Notes under the pieces: model-generated
The model's input: only the letters and a program-made list of their open reading frames with translations
What the model was told of the DNA's origin: nothing
Database searches by the model: none
Origin: Jeotgalibacillus soli
GTDB lineage: Bacteria; Bacillota; Bacilli; Bacillales; Jeotgalibacillaceae
Direction of reading: 5' to 3'
Length of the DNA: 64,000 nucleotides
NCBI RefSeq assembly: GCF_000829435.1
Contig: NZ_JXRP01000018.1
Span: 682,001 to 746,000 of the forward strand
Translations under genes and position numbers: made by a program
Shown here: positions 55,274 through 64,000 of the stretch, one piece after another
Position numbering within the stretch: the stretch's first letter is position 1
Layout: every line of letters begins with the position of its first letter

Positions 55274-55969
55274 ATGACAGAAGCGTCTTCAATTAAACTA
55301 CAAGGCAGAGTTAAGTACTATAATGATGAAAAAGGATTTGGCTTTATTCAGGATAAGAATTCGCTTGATTATTTTTTTCATATTAGTGACGTCAAAGCCG
55401 ACAATCCAATCGTTAAAAACGCACAGGTCGATTTTGAACCAATAGAAGAGGCTCGAGGCAACAAAGCTATTAACGTAACGATTATTGCGTCCAGTCGCCC
55501 ATCTTCCAAGTCCAAACCAAAATTTATTACGATAAACAATGAACGAATTCTATTATCAAAGATTAAAAAATACACTATAGATTCACATACGTTACATTAT
55601 CGAAACCATAAGCCTGTCCCTAAACCTCCCAAAGGATCAAGTTTATTGAAAAGGTTATTTTTCAGTCCTGATGAAACCGTTCTTTATAGCAGAAAGACGT
55701 TTGATTATCTGCATATATACATGTTTGATGGGACGTATTATAATATCTACTCTGATCCTGAAGCAAAACGGATCTACGAAATTCGCATTGGACAAAACCA
55801 CATTAATTTACAGTATGATGAGAATTCTTGGCCTCGGCGTGAACTCAATAATAGACATAACAAAGTAGCAAAAAGCGGGAATTTCATGATATCCAACAAT
55901 TTAGAGTACTCTTCTGAACCTATTTTAGAGATAGTAAATAAATTAGACAGCGTATTTAATTCGTTGTAA
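55274..55969 (+). CDS. Cold-shock domain fused to an unknown C-terminal domain
   Basis: 231 aa from ATG 55274 (GGGAG 8 nt upstream; GTG 55265 is possible). Residues about 8-70 are a cold-shock domain: KLQGRVKYYNDEKGFGFIQD (RNP1) and YFFHISDVK (RNP2). The rest (~155 aa) is a basic, Tyr/Asn-rich domain with KPPKGSSLLKRLFFSPDETV and YLHIYMFDGTYYNIYSDPEA, which I do not recognise. Csp proteins are normally 65-70 aa, so this is a modular RNA/DNA-binding protein. Intact among pseudogenes. Confidence 0.8.
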   Translation: MTEASSIKLQGRVKYYNDEKGFGFIQDKNSLDYFFHISDVKADNPIVKNAQVDFEPIEEARGNKAINVTIIASSRPSSKSKPKFITINNERILLSKIKKYTIDSHTLHYRNHKPVPKPPKGSSLLKRLFFSPDETVLYSRKTFDYLHIYMFDGTYYNIYSDPEAKRIYEIRIGQNHINLQYDENSWPRRELNNRHNKVAKSGNFMISNNLEYSSEPILEIVNKLDSVFNSL

Positions 55970-56025
55970 TGAAGAATGATAGGCATCTCCTGCCTTTTGG
56001 TTATCGTAAAATCCATGTTGTGTTA

Positions 56026-56078
56026 ACGGGTGCGAGTGTTCAATAAGAGCAGTAGCTTCTTGTGCTAACGGAGCAGGA
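56026..56078. repeat. Dispersed repeat, copy at 56 kb
   Basis: A 27-nt block beginning CGGGTGCGAGTGTTCAATA is identical to 57202-57228, followed by a similar tail ending CTAACGGAGCAG. Confidence 0.7.
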
Positions 56079-56199
56079 TAGTGAAAGAGTGGCAGACTAT
56101 CTTAGTCAGCAATCGGACCGATTGTGGAGAACCTGGTGATTATGTATAAAGGGGAAAGAAAGGAATGTATTATGGAGGTTGTTTACTCTTGTACCATCA

Positions 56200-56442
<243 letters not shown>

Positions 56443-56466
56443 TTTGTTTTTTATCGTGTTTGCTCC

Positions 56467-57066
56467 CTAAAAAGAAGAATTCAATTTTTCATAAAGGCTG
56501 TCTTTATCAGAGAACTCAATCGTACCGATTCTTCCTTCCTCCGGAACATTTGCTTTCCCTTCAAAATAATAATCGCCAGCTACTCCGTTTCCACTTTCAG
56601 CCTTCACATGGAAAGTGAAATTATATAGTGCAGAGCTGCTATCACTCTGTTCAATCTTTATATCCGAAGGACTCAGCGAAAAATCACCATCCAATCCACT
56701 ATACATAAAAGCAGAAGCGGTACTGATGAAAGAATCGTAGCCATTTTCAGTAAAGTAGGGTCTGTAGGTGTCCTCCATATAAGTCAAATACTCCTTGTAA
56801 ACGGGAGCTTCCATCAACTCATCATATTCTTTCTGATCCCCAGCTTCCTTTACAGATTCCAATGCCGCATCACGCAATGCCTGAAACTCTTCATCCGGAG
56901 CACTGAATTCTTTCTCAATAACAGCCCGAATCGCTTCAGCATTTTTATCTGAAGCTCCTTTACTCACTGTCCCATTTTCAGAACAGCCGGTAGCCACTAA
57001 ACTAGTAATAAGGAAAAGAACCACACCCATCAATCTTGCTGCAGAAAAATAACCCTTCATCCCCAC
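56467..57066 (-). CDS. Lipoprotein of unknown function
   Basis: 199 aa; GTG 57066 (GGGGGAG upstream) or ATG 57060. The signal peptide ends in lipobox VATGC. The mature part is acidic: NAEAIRAVIEKEFSAPDEEF, YKEYLTYMEDTYRPYFTENG, and strand-rich at the end (SALYNFTFHVKAESGNGVAG). It resembles small Bacillus lipoproteins of unknown role. Intact. Confidence 0.8.
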   Translation of the reverse strand: MGMKGYFSAARLMGVVLFLITSLVATGCSENGTVSKGASDKNAEAIRAVIEKEFSAPDEEFQALRDAALESVKEAGDQKEYDELMEAPVYKEYLTYMEDTYRPYFTENGYDSFISTASAFMYSGLDGDFSLSPSDIKIEQSDSSSALYNFTFHVKAESGNGVAGDYYFEGKANVPEEGRIGTIEFSDKDSLYEKLNSSF

Positions 57067-57200
57067 TAAAACTCCCCCTATTCAAAAAAATTGGTCTTCC
57101 TTAAAAGGTAATACGATTTAAATTATTGAAAAGTTTCAATTAAATTCCAATATACCATAAAAACAAAAAGATTACTTTGTGAATAAATGTACTTAAACTA

Positions 57201-57250
57201 TCGGGTGCGAGTGTTCAATAAGAGCAGTCGCTTTTTTACTAACGGAGCAG
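57201..57250. repeat. Dispersed repeat, copy at 57 kb
   Basis: Direct-orientation copy of 56026-56078, with 27 nt identical and the tail ACTAACGGAGCAG. The two copies flank the PLP-enzyme fragment and the lipoprotein gene. Confidence 0.7.
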
Positions 57251-57391
57251 TTTAATTGAACAACAAGATAATCCAATGAAGTTATATACCTCATTAGATT
57301 ATTTTCTTTTAAGTAATAAGTGTGAGGTTTTTTAGTAATGTAAGTCAGATATAATTTAAAAATAAAATAAATTAAAGAATAGGGGTTTGTT

Positions 57392-58280
57392 ATGAAAGAA
57401 TATCAATTAATAAGTGACTATAAGTACACTGAAAAATATAAGGTAAGCTTTAATGAACTCGCAAAGCACGTATTTGATTTGGATTTCAAGTAATGGTATA
57501 ACAAGGGCTGTTGGAATGACAACTACATTTGTTATTCATATGTGGATGGAGATCAAGTAATTGCGAATGCTTCTATCAATAAGATGGTCGTGGTCTCTGA
57601 TGGTAAGGAATATAACGCAATTCAATTGGGTACGGTGATGACACATCCAGATTATCGTCATCAAGGGTTGGCAGCTAAGCTGACGAATCATATCATTAAA
57701 AAATACGAAAAAGACTATGATTTATTTACTTATTCGCTAATGATACTGTACTAGACTTTTACCCTAAGTTTGGCTTTGAGCAGGTTCAAGAAAGTAGTTT
57801 TAGCTTGAAGACTTCAGATTTGAAAAAGAAAACGGCTAAAAAATTCACTCTACGCAAGCTAGATGTCAATAACAAGGTTGATTTCGAACTGATTAAGGAA
57901 TTCGCGGCTGAAAGAATATCTGTATCTTCAATATTGGGCGTAAAAACAACGAACACCTATTAATGCTTTACTTTATCCTAGCATTCAATGACGCTGTTTA
58001 TTATATTGAAGAGGAAGAAACGATTGTAATATTTAAACAAGAGGATAATCTACTTCATATTTTTGATGTGATTAGTAAAAAAAGAGTGGAGATAGATACA
58101 ATTTTAAATAGTTTTGTTTCTGCTGATATCGAGATAATTAATTTCTATTTTACACCAGATTATGATGGTTTAAATATCCATCCAGAGTTCATAACAAAGA
58201 GTGATGATACATTGTTCGTCCGTGCGTTTTTAAAAGATGGACCAAAGCATTTTTTATTTCCATTAACATCACACTCATAA
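57392..58280 (+). pseudogene. GNAT acetyltransferase, nonsense plus frameshifts
   Basis: ATG 57392 reads MKEYQLISDYKYTEKYKVSF to a TAA at about 57492. The same frame then continues YVDGDQVIANASINKMVVVS and GTVMTHPDYRHQGLAAKLTN, with the Q/RxxGxA acetyl-CoA motif. A frameshift near 57725 follows, then VLDFYPKFGFEQVQESSF, then another break near 57960, then AFNDAVYYIEEEETIVIFKQ and the C-terminus GPKHFLFPLTSHS at 58280. Almost full length (about 290 aa), so recently inactivated by small lesions, or the read has errors. Confidence 0.75.
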
Positions 58281-58344
58281 ATAATATTGAAACTCCTAAT
58301 GTTACTCCGAATATGGGTACTTTTAGTTATGATATTATCTACCT

Positions 58345-58445
58345 TCTTCAACTAACGGGTTGCTTTAGTTAAAGATCATGGGGTTGCTTGGGCAGCTCTT
58401 TTTTCTTATTCAACTAAAGGGGCAGGTTTGTTCAATAAGAAATCA
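58345..58445. repeat. Dispersed repeat cluster
   Basis: CTTCAACTAACGGGTTGCTT, then CAACTAAAGGGGCAGG, then TTGTTCAATAAGAAATC: related words to the copies at 55047, 56026 and 57201. Located downstream of the GNAT pseudogene. Confidence 0.5.
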
Positions 58446-58576
58446 CAAAAGGAAGAGCATTTACTATAAAATAAGATTTGACGTATTAATGTCTAATAAA
58501 AGGTAATGCAAAAAATTGAGATTATGCACATTAGTATTATTACACGACATAAATAAAAATATATGGAGGTATAATT

Positions 58577-58858
58577 ATGTGGGTAATATTTGGGGTTATT
58601 GCAATAGTAATAACGTTTATAAATCTTTATATGTATATAGCAGGAAAGGATTATAAGCTTGCTATGGCGTTTGGATTATCATTTACAGCATTAACACTTT
58701 GTGCAGAATACAGTCTTGTATCGGAGTGGGTAAAAAAGGAAGATTGGTCAGCTTTAGGGGAAGTACCTAATTTTGAAAGTGCATTATGGTTTTTGACAAT
58801 TGTTTCTATCTTACTAAATATAGCACCTATACTTTTAGAACGAAAAGGTAAGAAATAA
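58577..58858 (+). CDS. Small membrane protein
   Basis: 93 aa, ATG 58577 with TGGAGG 9 nt upstream. Three hydrophobic segments (VIFGVIAIVITFINLYMYIA; LAMAFGLSFTALTLCAEYSL; ALWFLTIVSILLNIAPILL). No family recognised. It is intact, with normal codon use, between repeat and gene-free DNA. Confidence 0.7.
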   Translation: MWVIFGVIAIVITFINLYMYIAGKDYKLAMAFGLSFTALTLCAEYSLVSEWVKKEDWSALGEVPNFESALWFLTIVSILLNIAPILLERKGKK

Positions 58859-59275
58859 TTACTTATTGTTACATCATTTATACAATATGCAATTATTGTG
58901 TAAGTCTTTATGTATAAATAACGGGGGCTTTAGCTTAATAAGCCAAATTAAAAAAGTCGATTCCTTTATATTTAGGAACCGATGTAGCCTTAAAATAAAG
59001 TTTGATTAAATTAACACAATAACCTTATTATAAGAGCAAATAGAAAGAGCATGTTTTGAAAAAAGATTGATCAAAACATGTCTTCATGTGTAAAATTGAA
59101 TGATTCTTTTATAAAAAAGTGTGATCATTTTCTCAATCAGTGAATGCACCCACCCATAGAGAAAAGACACTCTTCTTACTTCGGAAAAGAGCCCGATTGT
59201 TGAAGGTCACAGGCTGTTGAGGCTGGCTCGCTCTCATTGAATTCTAGCCCCTGTTAGTACAGCAAAAACCTACTC
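58859..59275. other. Gene-free stretch
   Basis: No gene supported. CATGTTTTG at about 59050 and CAAAACATG at about 59073 form a weak stem. The right end may hold old promoter sequence. Confidence 0.4.
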
Positions 59276-60064
59276 TTAAATCCATTCTTTCCCATATTCA
59301 CGGATGAATTTAATATCGTTTTGGTAATGTTCAACATGCCCTTCATCTATCATTTTTTGAAAAGAAACGTCACCTTCACGGGCTTTTCTTTTAATTGTTT
59401 TACATAATCCTTCAAGCCGCAGCAATACCATTTCTAAATATTCTTCATTCATTCCTACACTGTAAGATTCAAAAAACTTTCTTATTCTTTGTTTAATACG
59501 ATTAGCGTCCTGTAATGAATTGTAATAAACCTCCCCCCCTGTTTCAGAAACATATAATCTACTTAAAGGGACGCAAGTATAAAGAGTATAGGCTATATCC
59601 CAAAGGCGGGGACCAGGACCAGCAACATCAAAATCTATAATACCTATTGGTCTTTCACCGTTAAAAATAATATTGTATCTGGCAAAGTCATTGTGACATA
59701 ATACCTCCATTTTATCTGGAGTATTATCTATCGGATTCCAATCATCCATTGGAAAATCACTCACTGCATCATGATAAAGTCGGAGCATTTTCGCTATTTC
59801 TATTAAGACATCATCAGACCACATATATTTCTTTAAAGGATTATTACCAGCTTCTCCTTCAATAAACGATAAAATCTCTCTTCCGTTTTCATCAATTCCT
59901 AAAAACTTTGGTGCATAACTGAAACCTTTTTTCTCCAAATGAATCAATAACTTGTGAATTTGGCTGCTGTTTGGCTTTAATTCTCGGCGTACAGTATCTC
60001 CAGAACGATAAACGTTTGAGACATTACCACCTGTTAGCCTTTCTTCGCTTTCATGGTTTGGCAT
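59276..60064 (-). CDS. Aminoglycoside-phosphotransferase-family kinase
   Basis: 262 aa from ATG 60064 (GGAGGGA upstream). Kinase-like fold: GNVSNVYRSGDTVRRELKPN in the N-lobe, catalytic CHNDFARYNIIFNGERPIGI and the metal-binding IIDFDVAGPGPRLWDIAYTL. The APH family phosphorylates small molecules such as aminoglycosides, choline or homoserine. The substrate is not evident. Intact; not in an obvious operon. Confidence 0.88.
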   Translation of the reverse strand: MPNHESEERLTGGNVSNVYRSGDTVRRELKPNSSQIHKLLIHLEKKGFSYAPKFLGIDENGREILSFIEGEAGNNPLKKYMWSDDVLIEIAKMLRLYHDAVSDFPMDDWNPIDNTPDKMEVLCHNDFARYNIIFNGERPIGIIDFDVAGPGPRLWDIAYTLYTCVPLSRLYVSETGGEVYYNSLQDANRIKQRIRKFFESYSVGMNEEYLEMVLLRLEGLCKTIKRKAREGDVSFQKMIDEGHVEHYQNDIKFIREYGKEWI

Positions 60065-60327
60065 TTAAATATCCCTCCCTAATATGACTTTCTCACAATC
60101 TCTTCTAAAATATTCATTTATTTTAAAAATGAGTTACTCAAAAATCTGTTTAGAGATAATAAAGTCGTTTAATTTTATCGGAAATAGTTAGAGCCTTCCT
60201 ACAATTCGTGGGTGGTAAGGCTCTTTAAAATTTTTTACATTTCAATAAATCAAATCATGACTATTTCAAAAATGAATAATAAAGTTGTTTCATTCGGTAA
60301 TCGAACGTTCAGCTGCTATATGTACAC

Positions 60328-60792
60328 TTATTCAATTTCAACCACAATATTCTTAACGTAAACAGCCGTACCTGAGATAGAGATATCTAATGGCTCTTGT
60401 TCTCCTTTTACATGCACATATACCCGTCCGTCTATATTTATTTCATGCCCTTGTTCCACGATGAGTGTCTTTGGTAATCGGGTGCCTTTGTTTACAAAGG
60501 TTTTATAATACGCTCCCATCACACCTGAAGCCGTTCCGGTAACGGCATCTTCAATTGTACCCGAATAAGGGGATGAAAAGTGGCGGGCATGCATATCATT
60601 TTCATCATCCCGAACTTCAAAACAGATCGGATGCAAAGAAGCTTTTGGCATTTCTTTTAAAACATTCGGAAAGTTTTCTGTCACTGGATTCATTTTATCG
60701 AAGCTGGCTAACTCTTTAATCGGTATAACTCTGACAAACCGGTCTGGCCAGCACTCAACATCCAAAAGGATCACTTTTTGCTTTACCTGCAA
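60328..60792 (-). pseudogene. PhzF-family isomerase, C-terminal half
   Basis: About 154 aa are open. Residues from RFVRVIPIKELASFDKMNPV onward match the second half of PhzF proteins: ICFEVRDDENDMHARHFSSP, GTIEDAVTGTASGVMGAYY and the C-terminal strand. The N-terminal domain (~130 aa) is missing, and the sequence before about 60745 is the antisense of the LigD fragment. So the gene was broken at this junction. The coding end 60328 is normal. Confidence 0.75.
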
Positions 60793-61482
60793 AACATAGC
60801 ACCCTATCTTCTTCCCTTTTTACGTGAACGTCTTCTTACTGTCATTTGCTACCCCCAAGGGGCTATGGATGAGCATTTTTTTCAAAAACATTGTCCAGAT
60901 TATGCACCGGCCTTCATCTATACCGAGCAGATTGATGATATCAATTATATCGTGTGCAACGATCTGGAATCCTTACTATGGCTTGGGAATCAATTGGCGC
61001 TTGAATTCCATATCCCGTTTCAAACGAGAAAAAACAATTTTCCAACGGAGATTGTTTTTGATCTTGATCCCCCTTCTGTGAAAGAGTTTACTTTAGCTGT
61101 TGAAGCCGCTCTGCGCATGAAAGCGATCTTTGACCAATTTCATCTACAGTCCTTTGTAAAAACCTCTGGTGGGAAAGGATTACAGGTTTATATTCCGTTG
61201 CCAGATGACACGTTTTCATATGAGGATATACGCATATTTATTGAGTTTGTATGTCATTTCATTTGCGAACAAGAACCGCATTGGTTTACCACGGAGCGTT
61301 TGAAAAAAAATCGAAATAATAAATTGTACCTGGACTATGTACAGCATGGTGAAGGAAAAACAATTATAGCTCCCTATTCCCCGAGGGGAAACGAACAAGG
61401 TCTCATCGCCACTCCACTGAAATGGGATGAAGTAGGGGATTCAATAATACCAGATTTGTTTACCATGCAAACCGTTTTATAA
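60712..61482 (+). pseudogene. LigD polymerase domain fragment (NHEJ), truncated at both ends
   Basis: Open from a stop at 60709. The recognisable sequence starts KPVWPALNIQKDHFLLYLQ, then IAPYLLPFLRERLLTVICYP and FDLDPPSVKEFTLAVEAALR (catalytic Asp pair). SFVKTSGGKGLQVYIPLPDD, VQHGEGKTIIAPYSPRGNEQ and KWDEVGDSIIPDLFTMQTVL end at 61482. These are the polymerase/primase domain of LigD (YkoU). The ligase domain (~300 aa) is absent and the last ~15 residues are missing. The first possible start is TTG 60778. A stand-alone primase cannot be excluded. Confidence 0.75.
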
Positions 61483-61858
61483 CGAATCAATAAAATAAGA
61501 AATCCATTTCGGGACTTTCACCAAGTATAAGAAAAACAAAAACTTATGGAGGTCCTTACACAACTGAAGGATCTTGATGGAAGTAAATAACAAAAAACAA
61601 ACAGATACTATCCATTAAGTTCGCGTGACTGGACAGGTGATAAATTCGGATTGGGGGATTTTAGACAATGAACGACATGATTAAACTGAGCCATTACCTG
61701 ATATCTTAGGCAGTGGCTTTTCTTTTGCTGGGAATCATTTGGTTCGGATTTGTTTCTAAATTTACTTATCAATACATACTAGTATAATGACGGTACTATA
61801 GCATAAGATGAGTGGAAAAATGCCAGAAGGAAAAATTTTATTCAGAAAAGAATAATAA
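61483..61858. other. Gene-free stretch with a broken small membrane ORF
   Basis: At about 61669 a frame reads MNDMIKLSHYLIS, stop, AVAFLLLGIIWFGFVSKFTY, stop: a single-helix peptide with one in-frame stop and no clear ribosome site. Nothing else supported. Confidence 0.35.
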
Positions 61859-61893
61859 AAAAAGATGCACTTCAGTTCAGTGCATCTTTTTTT
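61859..61893 (-). terminator. Terminator after the manganese catalase gene
   Basis: AAAAAGATGCACT and AGTGCATCTTTTT form a 13-bp stem with a 7-nt loop, 13 nt beyond the stop. Confidence 0.85.
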
Positions 61894-61905
61894 ATACTTT
61901 TATTT

Positions 61906-62745
61906 TTATTTAAGAACAGCTTTTCCATCAAGGTCATGATGCAATTCTGCACCGGGGATTTTCGGATTAGGAATTTGTCCTTTTGGCACTGGTTTTGCGA
62001 CATAGACGAATTCGCCTGTCCCATCCGGGGCGCTTCCTGTAGCCCATGGTCCATCTGAGGATTCTTCTCCTTCCGATAGGTTCCAGAATTCATAGGCTTC
62101 AGACTGGGATTCCATTTCTGCTTCAGGCGGGAATGAAGCCGGAACCACAACGCCATTTTTCTCTTCCAGCTCAGAGATGGCGGCCATCCATTGATATTGA
62201 TGATAACGATCCCGAGCAAGCATTTTGCGGAATGTCGCACGTACGCCTTCATCTTTTGTCATATGATATAAACGAGCTACTTGGAGCCGCCCCTGACTTT
62301 CAGCATGCAGGTTTGACCGCATGTCTGCTAATAAGTTTCCGCTTGCAACGATATAAGAGCCGTTCCATGGCACACCATTTGAATTGGTCGGCAGTCCACC
62401 AAGGCCGCTTACTAGCAAGTGCTGTGGATTTATTCCGCCCATAATGGCTGCTGTGGCAGGATCTTTGGCAGCTTCCGCTTGATCTTCCGGGGAAGCTCCG
62501 TCAAGCAACTGGCTTATAAGAGAACAAAGCATTTCTACATGGCCAATTTCCTCTGTGCCAATGTCCATCAGCATGTCCTTATATTTTTCTTCTCCACGAC
62601 AATTAAATCCTTGAAAGAGATATTGCATCATCACCGTCATTTCTCCAAACTGTCCACCCAATACTTCCTGTACTTGGCGCGCGAGCATTGGATCCGGACG
62701 GTCCACCTTTACTTCAAACTGCAATTCTTTTTGATGACGAAACAT
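61906..62745 (-). CDS. Manganese catalase
   Basis: 279 aa, ferritin-like four-helix bundle. Ligand sites: Glu35 in GGQFGEMTVMMQYLFQG, Glu66/His69 in DIGTEEIGHVEM, and later LRSNL/NLHAESQGRLQVARL and AISELEEK. The C-terminal tail is Gly/Pro-rich (SAPDGTGEFVYVAKPVPKGQ). It breaks down H2O2 to water and oxygen. Bacillus paralogues include spore-coat-linked CotJC and YdbD/KatX-type proteins; this is the longer cytosolic type. ATG 62745 follows AGGAGGTA. Confidence 0.94.
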   Translation of the reverse strand: MFRHQKELQFEVKVDRPDPMLARQVQEVLGGQFGEMTVMMQYLFQGFNCRGEEKYKDMLMDIGTEEIGHVEMLCSLISQLLDGASPEDQAEAAKDPATAAIMGGINPQHLLVSGLGGLPTNSNGVPWNGSYIVASGNLLADMRSNLHAESQGRLQVARLYHMTKDEGVRATFRKMLARDRYHQYQWMAAISELEEKNGVVVPASFPPEAEMESQSEAYEFWNLSEGEESSDGPWATGSAPDGTGEFVYVAKPVPKGQIPNPKIPGAELHHDLDGKAVLK

Positions 62746-62873
62746 AATACTACCTCCTTTTGGTTTTAAGATACCTTTGATCCTTGTGTGTGCTTATCTC
62801 AACTGTTTTTATAACTATATGAAAACTGATAGTTTGAGAAAATAATTGTCTTTCCCGGATCTTAACTAACTTC

Positions 62874-63168
62874 TTAGCGCCGGCTCTTTTCTCCACCCTT
62901 GCGTCCGGCTTCTTCACGGCTCATTTTCTCATCATTGTTATCACCGGAGTTGCCACCATCGCGTTGGTTGGCGCGAGCTTCTCCACCTTTTTGTCCGATC
63001 TCTTGGTCCGATCTCTTGATAGAATTCTTTATCATGATTTTCGGCAGTAGCGTCGCCGCCTTTATGTCCAATATCTTGATAAAAATCCTTGTCATGATTT
63101 TCTGCTGTAGCTTCTCCACCTTTACGTCCTGCTTCTTCACGACTCATTTTATTATTGTTATCAGCCAT
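62874..63168 (-). pseudogene. KGG-repeat stress protein (YciG/GsiB-like), frameshifted by a 13-bp duplication
   Basis: ATG 63168 has GAGGAGGA upstream. It reads MADNNNKMSREEAGRKGGEA, then TAENHDKDFYQDIGHKGGDA and HDKEFYQEIG. There the 13 bases GTCCGATCTCTTG (plus strand) occur twice in tandem (62993-63005, 63006-63018), pushing the frame into PRDRTKRWRSSRQP. Deleting one copy restores QKGGEARANQRDGGNSGDNN and SREEAGRKGGEKSRR to the stop at 62874. Such glucose-starvation/stress proteins are hydrophilic repeat proteins. Non-functional as read, perhaps reversible. Confidence 0.8.
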
Positions 63169-63959
63169 TAAAAGTTCCTCCTCAGTAAATTTGGATTTCA
63201 CTTACGGTATTTTTTTACCCAGTTGCCCTTTTAGTAAACTAGTTTTTAAAAAACCAAACAAAAGAACTATCATTATTAACTTTAAAAGTAAGGAAGGGTT
63301 TCATTTAGTTAATATGGAATATAAAAACAAAATAGTGATAAATATGTACTATTAAGGTAACCGGCGTAGGTGGGACCGATACCATAAACAAAAGAAATAC
63401 TCTTTTTTTATTGTACATAAAGAAGTCTTGTACAGCTCTCTTGGACTTAGTCGATTTTTTTCGTTCAGTATATTGAACCTGTAAACTGAATCAAAGAGGA
63501 GGAGAAAAATAGCTTCTTTAAGAGAATCTCATGCTGTCATAGCTGACATCCAGACAGACAGCGGACAGCCTGCCAAAGAGTGAGGATTGGGTTGAAGAAG
63601 AAATATCCATTCTTGCTTCTGGTATAACGAGGGAAGCCGCAGATAGATCCTGTGTAGAAAAGATAACAATGAATGATAGAGAGAAAAATTTTATGCTAAG
63701 CAATCTGTTTTAAGTCAAGTGCAAGAGATAAAAACGTTATGGTACATTAAATTTTGGATTCTAAGGAACTTATAAAACAAACAAGAGGCACTTTTATGTA
63801 AAGTTAAAGTTCTATTTCAATGTAGTTTCTCATTCCAACCGTCAAAATTAAAGGATCAGTTTTAGTACAAAGAAACCTTCTGGATGTGGAGTAACAATAC
63901 AGATGTTGAATTATTTATATAGTCGTTTCATTTAATAAATACAAGGATAAGAGTTTATT
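63169..63959. other. Gene-free stretch with a possible remnant
   Basis: No gene with a ribosome site and good composition. Near 63571-63712 the plus strand reads KSEDWVEEEISILASGITRE and a little more before a stop, with no start codon, possibly a protein tail. The remainder is AT-rich without structure noticed. Confidence 0.4.
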
Positions 63960-63985
63960 AAAGAGTAGTCTTAAGACTACTCTTT
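63960..63985. terminator. 26-nt palindromic hairpin
   Basis: AAAGAGTAGTCTT abuts its reverse complement AAGACTACTCTTT, a perfect palindrome with a T run: a terminator for a gene that may lie beyond the window edge or has been lost. Confidence 0.6.
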
Positions 63986-64000
63986 AAGGTTGAAAAACAA

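Noticed and set aside
62046-62444. 132-aa plus-strand ORF
   Set aside because: Antisense shadow of the manganese catalase gene.

Overview
The window is AT-rich, low-GC Gram-positive DNA from a spore-forming member of the Bacillaceae. The evidence is strong AGGAGG-type ribosome sites, an SspL spore protein, the gltAB/gltC pair, PEP carboxylase, YkuD, CvfB, TelA/XpaC, a Rok-type repressor, YolD and UvrX remnants, and a NaChBac-type sodium channel. I cannot name the species. No rRNA, tRNA or CRISPR array was seen. Most stretches are ordinary chromosome. The regions at 10.9-13.2 kb, 18.3-19.1 kb, 31.3-32.0 kb and especially 49.2-61.5 kb are gene graveyards.

Layout. 1-7.9 kb is a rightward catabolic operon: an acyl-CoA ligase cut by the window edge, an acyl-CoA dehydrogenase, a Liv-type ABC importer (lipoprotein, permease, permease-ATPase fusion, ATPase) and an iron-ADH-family enzyme. 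It probably imports and CoA-activates an organic acid. 8-10.3 kb holds an EamA transporter and two small proteins. 10.3-13.2 kb holds remnants of rsbR-like and integrase genes around an intact prolyl-4-hydroxylase-like oxygenase. 13.3-18.3 kb holds small proteins, CvfB, a DUF4139-like protein, an aminotransferase and a YolD-like protein. 19.2-29.7 kb is central C/N metabolism: glutamate synthase (both subunits) divergent from its GltC-type activator, an L,D-transpeptidase and PEP carboxylase.

30-41.2 kb carries sspL, a PadR regulator, a dead oligoendopeptidase, a flavin reductase, an MhqD-like esterase, an ABC-F protein, a tyrosine recombinase, a cold-shock protein with a striking leader hairpin, an AI-2E-family exporter, paired FluC/CrcB fluoride channels and an ArsR regulator. 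41.7-46.7 kb groups XpaC-TelA with a convergent MoxR-VWA pair, a possible stress-response neighbourhood. 47.3-49 kb has the voltage-gated Na+ channel and Rok.

49.2-61.5 kb is accessory and decaying. It holds a C45-peptidase pseudogene; a segment bounded by ~65-bp direct repeats carrying an integrase fragment, a CxC-type ArsR, a LysE exporter and a UvrX-Ku chimera; fragments of MFS, HAD, Cys/Met PLP enzyme, GNAT, PhzF and LigD genes; and a few intact genes. A dispersed repeat recurs here. The last 2 kb has a manganese catalase and a KGG-repeat stress gene frameshifted by a clean 13-bp tandem duplication. The most notable signals are the two rearranged NHEJ remnants (Ku tail joined to UvrX; LigD polymerase domain abutting PhzF), the perfect palindromes at 40.86 kb and 50.75 kb, and the 20-bp inverted repeat in the csp leader.
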